Source of the DNA: Thermoleophilaceae bacterium
GTDB taxonomy: Bacteria; Actinomycetota; Thermoleophilia; Solirubrobacterales; Thermoleophilaceae
Direction: 5' to 3'
Assembly (NCBI GenBank): GCA_013811765.1
Contig: JACCUO010000003.1
Span: 1-12,780 of the forward strand
Length of the DNA stretch: 12,780 nt
The notes beneath the pieces are model-generated. The model saw nothing but the letters and a program-made list of their open reading frames with translations. It made no database searches and was not told where the DNA came from. This document shows, piece by piece, positions 1 through 7,182 of the stretch. The number at the start of each line of letters is the position of its first letter. The stretch's first letter is position 1. A program made the translations under genes and the position numbers.

Positions 1-1
1 G

Positions 2-52
2 CCGGAGCCCGTCGCCGAGCCGGCCGAGCCCGCCGAGACCCCGGCGGAGTGA
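2..52 (+). CDS. C-terminal tail of an upstream gene, probably 30S ribosomal protein S6 (partial)
   Basis: Only the last 16 codons and a TGA (50-52) are in the window. They encode an acidic Pro/Ala/Glu repeat tail (PEPVAEPAEPAETPAE). Nothing in the tail identifies a family. The assignment to S6 is inferred from position: rpsF normally precedes ssb and rplI, and some S6 proteins carry a low-complexity acidic C-terminal extension. It is 5'-truncated by the window edge. Any other gene with an acidic tail would look the same. Confidence 0.45.
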   Translation, partial: PEPVAEPAEPAETPAE

Positions 53-53
53 C

Positions 54-77
54 GCCGACCCCCCTGGGGGTTTCGGC
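54..77 (+). terminator. GC hairpin just after the upstream stop codon
   Basis: GCCGA (54-58) pairs with TCGGC (73-77), and inside this a run of C (59-63) faces a run of G (66-70) with a very short loop. The structure begins 2 nt after the TGA and ends 24 nt before the methyltransferase GTG. No T-tract follows, so it may be a weak or factor-dependent terminator, or a 3'-end stabiliser separating the upstream gene from the methyltransferase. Confidence 0.35.
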
Positions 78-100
78 ATGACGCGGCTCCCGGGCTCCCC

Positions 101-964
101 GTGACCCGTACCGGCGCACGCCGCGACCGCACCGGTCGCGCGCTGGCCCGGCTGCCTGCGCCCATCCAGGGCCTCCTGCGGCTCGCCTTCGTTGCCACTC
201 GCGTGACCGCCGGGCCACGGAGCTTCTTGACCTACCTCCGTCTCAGCCGGATCCGCCGCCACGAGGGCTCGGGTGGGCGCGTGACGCGGGTGCGACTGCG
301 CCCCCTCGAGGGGCGAGAAGTTCTACTCCGGCCGAGCACATCTGATGCCGATACCGTCTGGGGGACGTTCGCCGGCCGGTACCACCTTCCGCCGCCCGAG
401 ATGCCGGATCCGCTGCTGATCTGGGACCTCGGGGCCAACATCGGGCTGACGATGGCGGACATGGCCGTCCGCTTTCCCCGCGCCCGGATCGTCGGGGTGG
501 AGCTCGACCGTGAGAATGCCGAGCTCGCCCGCGTGAACCTGGCGCCGTGGTGCGACCGCTGCGATGTTGTTCACGGAGGCGTGTGGCCGCGGGACGGGGA
601 GCTGCGCTATCGCCACTTCTCAGGCGGCACCTCGGGCCACCACGTGGCCGACCTGCCGGAGGTCGCCGAGGGTCCCGGCGTAAGGGTCGCCCCCGCGATC
701 TCCCTCGGTGCGCTGCTGGCCCGGGCGGGCCCGGACGCCGTGGTGGATTATGCGAAGGTGGATGTCGAGGGTGCCGAGCGAGAGCTGCTGCGGGAAGGCA
801 CCGGGTGGGCCCCACGCGTCCGCACCATTACCGTCGAGGTGCACGAGCCCTACACGATCGCCGAGTGCGAGCGGGACCTCCGCGCCCTCGGCTTCACCAC
901 TCGCGCCGACCCACGCCACTGGGCCTGCGTGGTCGGAGTGCGCACCACCGAGGGACCTCTGTGA
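101..964 (+). CDS. FkbM family SAM-dependent methyltransferase
   Basis: A 287-aa protein with a class I SAM-methyltransferase fold of the FkbM type. The SAM-binding motif I is DLGANIG (residues 109-115) after a hydrophobic strand, and the acidic residue of motif II is in VGVELD (131-136). The family signature KVDVEGAE lies at 219-226 and is followed by a strand ending in VEVHEP (245-250). FkbM enzymes O-methylate polyketides, sugars or glycans; the substrate cannot be told here. The first ~80 residues are basic and lack a clear signal peptide. The GTG at 101 is the first in-frame start and has no visible Shine-Dalgarno; an internal GTG at 203 is possible. It lies between the putative rpsF tail and ssb, an unusual place for such a gene. 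Its base composition matches its neighbours, so there is no strong sign of recent transfer. Confidence 0.85.
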   Translation: MTRTGARRDRTGRALARLPAPIQGLLRLAFVATRVTAGPRSFLTYLRLSRIRRHEGSGGRVTRVRLRPLEGREVLLRPSTSDADTVWGTFAGRYHLPPPEMPDPLLIWDLGANIGLTMADMAVRFPRARIVGVELDRENAELARVNLAPWCDRCDVVHGGVWPRDGELRYRHFSGGTSGHHVADLPEVAEGPGVRVAPAISLGALLARAGPDAVVDYAKVDVEGAERELLREGTGWAPRVRTITVEVHEPYTIAECERDLRALGFTTRADPRHWACVVGVRTTEGPL

Positions 965-979
965 CGGCTTCGCCACAGT

Positions 980-1007
980 TGACGCAAAGAGCAGGGTGGA
1001 TGCGTCA
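980..1007 (+). promoter_or_regulatory. 7-bp inverted repeat in the methyltransferase-ssb gap
   Basis: TGACGCA (980-986) and TGCGTCA (1001-1007) are perfect reverse complements with a 14-nt spacer, starting 15 nt after the methyltransferase stop. It could be an mRNA hairpin, a weak terminator, or a dimeric repressor operator governing ssb. TTGACG at 979-984 also resembles a -35 box, but no convincing -10 lies 16-18 nt downstream. Confidence 0.4.
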
Positions 1008-1026
1008 GGTCCGGCCCAACTCCGCC

Positions 1027-1051
1027 GACCGTCTTTGTAACCTCGACGGTC
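1027..1051 (+). promoter_or_regulatory. Second 7-bp inverted repeat upstream of ssb
   Basis: GACCGTC (1027-1033) and GACGGTC (1045-1051) are perfect reverse complements separated by an 11-nt AT-richer loop. The repeat ends 40 nt before the ssb ATG. With the inverted repeat at 980-1007 it gives two stem-loops in the 127-nt leader of ssb, consistent with a regulated or processed 5' region. The function is inferred only. Confidence 0.4.
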
Positions 1052-1091
1052 CAGCCTCCATCAACTTTCCGAGAACCAGAAGGAGCTTCAG

Positions 1092-1550
1092 ATGGCAGCC
1101 ACGAACATCAACAGGGTCGTCCTCACGGGCAACCTCACCCGCGATCCCGAGCTGCGCAGCACGCCCAGCGGTACCGCCGTGTGCGGTCTACGGGTGGCCT
1201 GCAACACCCGCCGCAAGGATGCCTCCGGCCAGTGGGTCGACAAGCCCAACTACTTCGACGTCACGGTCTGGGGGGCACAGGGCGAGAACTGCGCCCAGTA
1301 CCTCTCGAAGGGGCGTCCGGTGGCGATCGACGGGCGCCTGGAGTGGCGCGAATGGGAGGCGAAGGACGGCTCTGGGAAGCGTCAGAGCGTGGACATCATC
1401 GCGGACTCCGTCCAGTTCCTTGGCTCGCGCGAGGGGGGCGAGGACAACGGCTCCCGGTTCACCCCGCAGAGCGATGTCCCTGCGGACACGGCCGACTTCC
1501 AGCCGGCGGCGGCCGGCGGCGCGGCCTCAGACGACGACATCCCGTTCTAG
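1092..1550 (+). CDS. ssb: Single-stranded DNA-binding protein
   Basis: A 152-aa SSB that coats single-stranded DNA during replication, repair and recombination. The OB-fold spans about residues 4-112 and starts with the typical INRVVLTGNLTRDPELR. Aromatic DNA-stacking residues are visible (W48, Y54, F55, W60, Y70, W85, W88). A Gly/Ala/Asp-rich linker (113-145) leads to the acidic tip DDDIPF (147-152), which recruits partner proteins. Length is normal to short for the family. The ATG at 1092 has a strong Shine-Dalgarno, AGAAGGAG (1078-1085), 6 nt upstream. This is the best ribosome binding site in the window and suggests high expression. It is followed by rplI without the rpsR gene that usually lies between. 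Confidence 0.97.
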   Translation: MAATNINRVVLTGNLTRDPELRSTPSGTAVCGLRVACNTRRKDASGQWVDKPNYFDVTVWGAQGENCAQYLSKGRPVAIDGRLEWREWEAKDGSGKRQSVDIIADSVQFLGSREGGEDNGSRFTPQSDVPADTADFQPAAAGGAASDDDIPF

Positions 1551-1589
1551 CCGGGAGCGCCACCGCGTCCTGCGGCGAGGGGGAGGCGG

Positions 1590-1595
1590 TAGCAT
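1590..1595 (+). promoter_or_regulatory. Candidate -10 box for the rplI leader ORF
   Basis: TAGCAT fits the TAnnnT -10 consensus and lies 10 nt before the ATG at 1606, the right distance for a leaderless transcript. No -35 was recognised. The same spacing occurs before wecB and nearly the same before purA, both of which also lack a Shine-Dalgarno. Confidence 0.35.
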
Positions 1596-1605
1596 TGCCG
1601 GCTTC

Positions 1606-1662
1606 ATGCGGTCAAGAAGAACAGTTGCCGGACACCTGCCCTCCCGCGGGAGGGCAGGCTGA
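1606..1662 (+). CDS. Putative 18-aa leader peptide overlapping the rplI start
   Basis: ATG at 1606 opens MRSRRTVAGHLPSRGRAG and stops at TGA 1660-1662. The last base of the stop is the first base of the rplI ATG (TGATG), the classic arrangement for translational coupling. The last eight codons run through the 24-nt palindrome at 1635-1658. A ribosome translating this ORF would therefore open the hairpin that otherwise hides the rplI Shine-Dalgarno. No SD precedes it, but TAGCAT 10 nt upstream suggests leaderless initiation. The peptide is Arg-rich (5 of 18) and resembles nothing I know. It could be a chance ORF, as the evidence is purely architectural. Confidence 0.35.
   Translation: MRSRRTVAGHLPSRGRAG
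1635..1658 (+). repeat. Perfect 24-nt palindrome masking the rplI ribosome binding site
   Basis: The arm CCTGCCCTCCCG (1635-1646) is immediately followed by its exact reverse complement (1647-1658), with no unpaired centre. In RNA it would form a very stable GC-rich hairpin of about ten pairs around a tetraloop. The only SD-like sequence for rplI, GGGAGGG (1648-1654), is in the 3' arm, so the folded form would block initiation. The palindrome ends 3 nt before the rplI ATG. Alternatives are a dimeric DNA-binding site or a terminator after ssb, although no T-tract follows. No second full copy was seen in the window. Confidence 0.8.
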
Positions 1663-2111
1663 TGGCTCAGGCGATCCTGCTGGAATCCGTGGAGTCGCTC
1701 GGGGAGCGCGGGGAGGTGGTCGACGTCTCGGACGGCTACCTGCGCAACTTCCTCGCGCCGCGCAAGCTCGCCCAGCCCGCTACGGCTGCCTCGATCGCGG
1801 AGGCCGAGCGCCGTCGGGAGGCTGCGGAACGCGCGGTGGCGGAACAGGCCGAGCGGGCCGAGGAGACCGCCGCGCTGCTGCGCAAGACGGTGCTCACGAT
1901 CTCGCACCAGGCGGGGGACGACGGCCGGCTGTTTGGATCGGTGACGCCCCAGCAGATCGTCGACGCGGTGCGCCAGGCACGGGGGCTGAAGCTGGACAAG
2001 CGGCGGATCCAGCTCGAGGAGCCGATCAAGGCGACGGGCACCCACATGGTCACGGTGGAGGTCGCCGATGGCGTGAGCGCCGCCGTCAAGACCATCGTCA
2101 CAGCCGAGTAG
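1662..2111 (+). CDS. rplI: 50S ribosomal protein L9
   Basis: A 149-aa protein of normal L9 length. The N-terminal 23S rRNA-binding domain is clear: ILLESVESLGERGEVVDVSDGY leads into the L9 signature DGYxRNFLxP (24-33). A long charged Ala/Glu/Arg helix (about 42-75) connects to a C-terminal domain with LFGSVT (90-95) and the final IKATGTHMVTVEV strand. L9 sits at the base of the L1 stalk and helps keep translational fidelity. The ATG at 1662 overlaps the stop of a short upstream ORF, and its SD is buried in a palindrome, suggesting regulated initiation. dnaB follows after 25 nt, probably on the same transcript. Confidence 0.97.
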   Translation: MAQAILLESVESLGERGEVVDVSDGYLRNFLAPRKLAQPATAASIAEAERRREAAERAVAEQAERAEETAALLRKTVLTISHQAGDDGRLFGSVTPQQIVDAVRQARGLKLDKRRIQLEEPIKATGTHMVTVEVADGVSAAVKTIVTAE

Positions 2112-2136
2112 GGCCCCTAGCTTCCGGAGCGCCGTC

Positions 2137-3516
2137 GTGGCTGTCGTAGCCCCGCCGGCGGGCGCCCCCGGCGTGCCGCCACAGAACGAGGAGGCCGAGG
2201 TCGCGGTCCTCGGCGCGATCCTGCTCACCGAGCAGGCGCTGGACCAGATTCTCGTCGAGCTCAAACTGGGACCGGACGACTTCTACCGGCCGCGCCACCA
2301 GCTCATATTCCGCTCGATGATCCGTCTCAAGGAGAAGGCGGAACCCGAGGCGGTCGACGCCATCACCGTTTGCGACGACCTCACGCGGGAGGGCAAGATC
2401 GCGGAGGCGGGCGGCCCGGCCTATGTGCACTCCCTGCCGACCATGGTTCCCGCGGTGGGAGCGGTGCGGGACTACGCCAAGATCGTGCGCGACCACGCCA
2501 TCCTGCGCGGCCTGCTCGCCACCGCACGGGAGATCCAGGAGAGGGTGGCCACCGAGGGCGGCGACCCCCGCCTGCTGGTCGAACAAGCCGAGCAGGCCAT
2601 CTTCAGAGCTGGTCACGACCATCAGGCAAAGGCGCTGCGGCCGATCGAGGAGATTCTCCACGAGGAGCTGGACAAGCTGGAGCGGCTCTCAAAGGAGGGC
2701 CAGTCGCTCACCGGCACGCCGTCCGGATACAGGGACCTCGACGAGATCACCGGGGGGTTTCAGCCCGGGAACCTGATCGTTCTCGCGGCGAGGCCCGCGA
2801 TGGGCAAATCCTGCCTTGCCACCTGTATCGCCGAGAACGCGTCGGTGGATTACGGGAAGGCGGTCGCGCTCTTCTCCTTGGAGATGTCGGAGGGCGAGCT
2901 CGGCCAGCGACTGATCGCCTCGCGGGCGAAGATCAGCGGGGAGTCGCTGCGAAAGGGACGGGTAAAGCCAGAGCGCTGGCCCAAGGTCCTGCAGGCCACA
3001 GACAAGCTCGCGCCCGCGCCTCTCTGGATCGACGATTCGAGCGACATCGGGGTACTCGAGCTCCGTGCGAAGGCGCGGCGGCTTCACCAGCGCCACCCAC
3101 TCGGCCTGCTGATCGTGGACTACCTTCAGCTGATCCGCCCGGAGGATCCACGCGATGGCCGCGTCGAGCAGGTCGGCAAGATGAGCCGCGGACTGAAGAT
3201 CCTGGCCCGCGAACTGCACATCCCGGTGATCGCCATCTCGCAGCTCTCGCGCGCGGTCGAGGCGCGGCCGGACAAGCGCCCACTGATGTCGGACCTGAGG
3301 GAGAGCGGCAACATCGAGCAGGACTCCGACCTGGTGATGTTCGTCTACCGCGACGAGTACTACAACACCGACACCGAGAAGCCCGGCGTGGCCGAGGTGA
3401 TCATCGGGAAGCACCGCAACGGCCCCGTCGGCCACGTCGAGCTCGCCTTCCTCGACCGCTATCCAAAGTTCGCGAGCATCGCTCGCGAGCGGGTCGCGGA
3501 GACCGCGGCGAGGTGA
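2137..3516 (+). CDS. dnaB: Replicative DNA helicase DnaB
   Basis: A 459-aa protein of normal DnaB length with no intein. It is the hexameric 5'-3' helicase that unwinds DNA at the replication fork. The N-terminal collar domain covers about 15-120 (QNEEAEVAVLGAILL, FYRPRHQLIF). A linker helix leads to the RecA-like motor (about 180-450). Walker A is ARPAMGKS, with R219, K224 and S225. Walker B is LLIVDYLQL with D328. The downstream ISQLSRAVE and SDLRESGNIEQDSDLVMF motifs are complete. The start is a GTG at 2137, with GGAG (2126-2129) 7 nt upstream. It lies 25 nt after rplI, and the loader-like ATPase begins 5 nt after its stop, so the three are probably cotranscribed. Confidence 0.97.
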   Translation: MAVVAPPAGAPGVPPQNEEAEVAVLGAILLTEQALDQILVELKLGPDDFYRPRHQLIFRSMIRLKEKAEPEAVDAITVCDDLTREGKIAEAGGPAYVHSLPTMVPAVGAVRDYAKIVRDHAILRGLLATAREIQERVATEGGDPRLLVEQAEQAIFRAGHDHQAKALRPIEEILHEELDKLERLSKEGQSLTGTPSGYRDLDEITGGFQPGNLIVLAARPAMGKSCLATCIAENASVDYGKAVALFSLEMSEGELGQRLIASRAKISGESLRKGRVKPERWPKVLQATDKLAPAPLWIDDSSDIGVLELRAKARRLHQRHPLGLLIVDYLQLIRPEDPRDGRVEQVGKMSRGLKILARELHIPVIAISQLSRAVEARPDKRPLMSDLRESGNIEQDSDLVMFVYRDEYYNTDTEKPGVAEVIIGKHRNGPVGHVELAFLDRYPKFASIARERVAETAAR

Positions 3517-3521
3517 GCTGA

Positions 3522-4253
3522 ATGCTGCGTCCCGTGCCCCAACCGGAGGAGGGTGCCGGCGGCGGACGACGCTCCTGCGTCCTCGGCATCTGCGAGGGCA
3601 ACGGATGGATCCTGCGGGAGGACAACCAGTCCGAGCCCTGCGAGTGCCAGGAGCGCATGGTCAGCCGGGCGGCCAGCCGGGGAATGGGCACGGGCATCCC
3701 GAAGCGCTACCGGGAACTCTCATTGAGCCGCAAGCCTATCTGCGACCTCGACCCGTTCGTCCTGCGCCACGTGCGCACCTTCGTCGAGCAGATCGACATG
3801 CAGCTGAGCGCAGGAAAGGGGCTCTGGTTCACCGGCGACGTGGGCACGGGCAAGACGTCCCTCGCGATGCTGGTGTCTCAAGCGGCGGAGCGGAAGGGGC
3901 GGTCGGTCGCTATCTACCCGGTCACCCGCCTGCTTGCCGAGATCAAGAACACCTACGACCGCGAGTCGGGTGGCTCATACATGTCCCTGTTCCGGAAGCT
4001 GGTATCCGTCGACCTGCTTCACCTCGATGACCTCGGCGCGGAGAAACGTACCGATTGGGTCCTGCAGGAGCTGTACTCGATCGTCAACGAGCGCTGGCAG
4101 GACGAGCGCTCCGTCGTGGTCACCACCAACATCACCGATCTCGACGAGCTGCGGAACGAGATCGGATCGAGGACGGTCTCGCGGCTGGTCGAGATATGCG
4201 GCGACCCCATCCCCATCATGGGTCCCGACCTCCGCCTCACGTCCGCGGGCTGA
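3522..4253 (+). CDS. DnaC/DnaI-like AAA+ ATPase, probable helicase loader
   Basis: A 243-aa AAA+ ATPase of the DnaC/IstB/DnaI group. Four cysteines near the N-terminus (C19, C24, C40, C42) resemble the zinc-binding region of DnaI-type loaders. The P-loop GDVGTGKT is at 105-112, Walker B LLHLDDLGAEK has D169 and D170, and sensor 1 is in VVTTNITD. The arginine-finger region SRTVSRLVEICG and the closing PIPIMGPDLR are typical of the group. IstB, the transposition relative, is unlikely because no transposase is nearby and dnaB is the direct neighbour. ATG 3522 lies 5 nt after the dnaB stop with AGGTGAG (3511-3517) as SD. The likely role is to place DnaB on single-stranded DNA at origins or restarted forks. 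Many actinobacteria use DciA for this, so a DnaC-like gene here is noteworthy. Confidence 0.88.
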   Translation: MLRPVPQPEEGAGGGRRSCVLGICEGNGWILREDNQSEPCECQERMVSRAASRGMGTGIPKRYRELSLSRKPICDLDPFVLRHVRTFVEQIDMQLSAGKGLWFTGDVGTGKTSLAMLVSQAAERKGRSVAIYPVTRLLAEIKNTYDRESGGSYMSLFRKLVSVDLLHLDDLGAEKRTDWVLQELYSIVNERWQDERSVVVTTNITDLDELRNEIGSRTVSRLVEICGDPIPIMGPDLRLTSAG

Positions 4254-4280
4254 AAGCCATCAGCGGGAGGAGCGCAGCCC

Positions 4281-4323
4281 GCACCGACGTTTTCCTCGGG
4301 CGAGCACCGCACCGATGTTCTCC
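4281..4323 (+). repeat. Imperfect 15-nt direct repeat upstream of purA
   Basis: GCACCGACGTTTTCC (4281-4295) recurs as GCACCGATGTTCTCC (4309-4323) with two mismatches and a 28-nt period. The second copy abuts the candidate -10 of purA. Two similar sites on nearly the same DNA face could bind a regulator of purine synthesis. A weak hairpin, GCGGG (4263-4267) with CCCGC (4278-4282), precedes it after the loader stop. The function is inferred. Confidence 0.45.
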
Positions 4324-4326
4324 CCC

Positions 4327-5646
<1,320 letters not shown>

Positions 5647-5663
5647 ACCCGCGACCGGAGAGG

Positions 5664-5696
5664 CCCGAGCCGGCGGTGCGGCAAGAGAGGCTCGGG
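5664..5696. terminator. Hairpin between convergent purA and RDD genes
   Basis: CCCGAGCC (5664-5671) and GGCTCGGG (5689-5696) form a perfect 8-bp GC stem with a 17-nt loop. It fills most of the 52-nt gap between two convergent stop codons and could serve both strands. The absence of a T-tract leaves open whether it terminates intrinsically. Confidence 0.55.
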
Positions 5697-5698
5697 TG

Positions 5699-6460
5699 TC
5701 AGGCTCTCACGACGTGGCTCGAGGCGGCCATGTCGTGCAGGGCGCGGTTCTGATCGTCCCACAGCGGCCAGAAGAAGTTCAAGAACCAGGGGATGATGGG
5801 AATGATCGTGGAGGCGATGAACACCGCCAAATTCTTGAGCACCACCTCGCGGAAGGCGGCCGATCCGAAACCCCAGGGCTCGCCGCTATCGCGCACCGCG
5901 CGGATACCGACCAGCTGCTTGCCCCACGTCTGTCCATTGCGCTCCCCCTTGCGCGCCATCAACGGGGGGGCGTAGAGCAGCCACATGACTACGACCAGCA
6001 ACAGCCAACCCAAGAGAGCGACTATCGCCGCTCCCACGGCCACGTCCTCGTTGTCTGTGCCGGTCAACCCGACCGCGCCGCCGACGAAAACGAAGAACAG
6101 GATGACGGCCGGCACGAGCAGCACGAGGAAGTCGATGACGAAGGCCCCCAGACGGATTCCCCAGCTCGCGAGCTCCCCCAGCGGCGGGCCCCCTGCAGAT
6201 GGGGGCGCCTGCTGCCAGCCCCCGGGCGGGACCGGGCCGGCGTAGGGCGGAGCTCCGGGAGTCTCGGGCCTGGGAGGGTAAGCCGGCGGCGGGACAGATG
6301 GCCGCTGGCTGGGCGGTTCCGGTGACTGGGGCCCGGGGGGCGGTTGACCTGGAGCCGGTGACTGGGGCCCGGGGGGCGGGGGCTGGCCGGGACCGTAGCC
6401 GGGGGACCCGGGGCCAAAGCCGGGAGTGTCGGGGGGACGGTCGCCTGAGCCGGGAGCCAT
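5699..6460 (-). CDS. Pro-rich RDD family membrane protein
   Basis: The N-terminal ~95 residues are a Pro/Gly/Gln-rich low-complexity tail (PPPGPQSP-type repeats), followed by an RDD domain. Numbered from the upstream GTG at 6475, the RDD residues are R108 and D115 in the first membrane helix (WGIRLGAFVIDFLVLL) and the late aspartates in LWDDQNRALHDM. A second helix lies near 148-168 and a further hydrophobic stretch near 213-237. RDD proteins are small integral membrane proteins, some linked to ion or osmolyte transport; the role here is unknown. I favour ATG 6460, but a GTG at 6475 overlaps the preceding stop (TAGTG) and adds five residues. It is the last gene of the five-gene minus operon. 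Confidence 0.85.
   Translation of the reverse strand: MAPGSGDRPPDTPGFGPGSPGYGPGQPPPPGPQSPAPGQPPPGPQSPEPPSQRPSVPPPAYPPRPETPGAPPYAGPVPPGGWQQAPPSAGGPPLGELASWGIRLGAFVIDFLVLLVPAVILFFVFVGGAVGLTGTDNEDVAVGAAIVALLGWLLLVVVMWLLYAPPLMARKGERNGQTWGKQLVGIRAVRDSGEPWGFGSAAFREVVLKNLAVFIASTIIPIIPWFLNFFWPLWDDQNRALHDMAASSHVVRA
6319..6379 (-). repeat. Tandem 36-nt repeat coding the Pro-rich tail
   Basis: A 25-nt block at 6319-6343 recurs exactly at 6355-6379, a 36-nt (12-codon) period. It encodes two PPPGPQSP-type units in the N-terminal tail of the RDD protein. The period keeps the reading frame, so copy number can vary by slippage without breaking the gene. Confidence 0.8.
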
Positions 6461-6474
6461 TCTGGCGGCCAACA

Positions 6475-7182
6475 CTAACGCCCACCGAGTCCCTCCGCGG
6501 GCGGGCTCTCGAGTACGACCTCCTCCCCCCTGCGCAGGAAGCGCATCGCCAGCGCCACCGACGAGAGCATCGCGGTGACGGCCAGCGCGATCTGCACGCT
6601 GATGACGCCCTCTTCGGTCCAGTAGACGTCGTCGAGCTCCAGGAGCAGCGCGGACTCGTCGAGGGTGAGGCCCATGCCGACCCCGAAGGGGATCGCCAAC
6701 AGCGGTTCGATCGCCTCGTCCCGCGTGACTATTGCCGCGCCGCCCGCAGCAAACGCGAGCACGATGCCCGGCACGAAGTGGTGAATGTGGCGCCGGCCCA
6801 CCTTCAGATCGCGGAACGGGCCCACGGTGGAGCGCCCGCGCAGCAGAGTGGTCACGCTTCGCGCGGTGACGAAGGTGACAACGAAGGACGTGAGCAGGTT
6901 GAACATCGAGTTCTCCCGAGTCGAGACCTCGCGGTAGCCGGTCCGGGCCACCTCCGCGGTCTCGGCTGCCGCCTCGGCCACAGCCAGCAGCGGGTCCTCC
7001 GCCTCGGCCGGGCTGGGAGCCGAGCCCTTCCGCAGGACGCGGCTGAACTCCACGGTGATCACCGCCGCGGTGGCAGTGACGGCGAGGAGCCCGAGCGCCA
7101 GCGTCCGCCGGTCGGCCGGCAGACCGGACCGGCGCGCTCGGCGCTGCCGTCGAGGGGCGCGGGATCGGATCCAGGCGCTCAC
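6475..7182 (-). CDS. Conserved-type integral membrane protein with HIHH motif, unknown function
   Basis: A 235-aa protein: a very basic N-terminus (RSRAPRRQRRARR), then hydrophobic segments near 27-48, 93-114, 137-153, 160-181 and 193-215. Polar residues stand out at membrane borders: HIHH (132-135), LDES (174-177) and DDVYW (184-188). From memory, similar HIHH...LDE...DVYW proteins occur in actinobacteria as unassigned membrane proteins. The His/Asp/Glu set could bind metal, but this is inference. The GTG start at 7182 overlaps the acyltransferase stop by four bases (GTGA, 7179-7182), so it is translationally coupled to it. A much longer in-frame extension upstream is ruled out because it only mirrors the acyltransferase in another frame. 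Its stop TAG overlaps a possible GTG of the RDD gene. Confidence 0.8.
   Translation of the reverse strand: MSAWIRSRAPRRQRRARRSGLPADRRTLALGLLAVTATAAVITVEFSRVLRKGSAPSPAEAEDPLLAVAEAAAETAEVARTGYREVSTRENSMFNLLTSFVVTFVTARSVTTLLRGRSTVGPFRDLKVGRRHIHHFVPGIVLAFAAGGAAIVTRDEAIEPLLAIPFGVGMGLTLDESALLLELDDVYWTEEGVISVQIALAVTAMLSSVALAMRFLRRGEEVVLESPPAEGLGGR

Noticed and set aside
2118..2123. TAGCTT as a separate promoter for dnaB
   Set aside because: dnaB is only 25 nt from rplI and has an SD (GGAG 2126-2129) that a start at this box would exclude from the mRNA; cotranscription is simpler.
3522..4253. IstB-type transposition ATPase and hence an IS21 element
   Set aside because: No IstA transposase, terminal repeats or target duplication are seen, and the gene directly follows dnaB in a core cluster.
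6319..6379. CRISPR-like or mobile repeat
   Set aside because: The two copies are in frame within the Pro-rich tail of the RDD gene and encode the same protein unit, so they are ordinary coding repeats.
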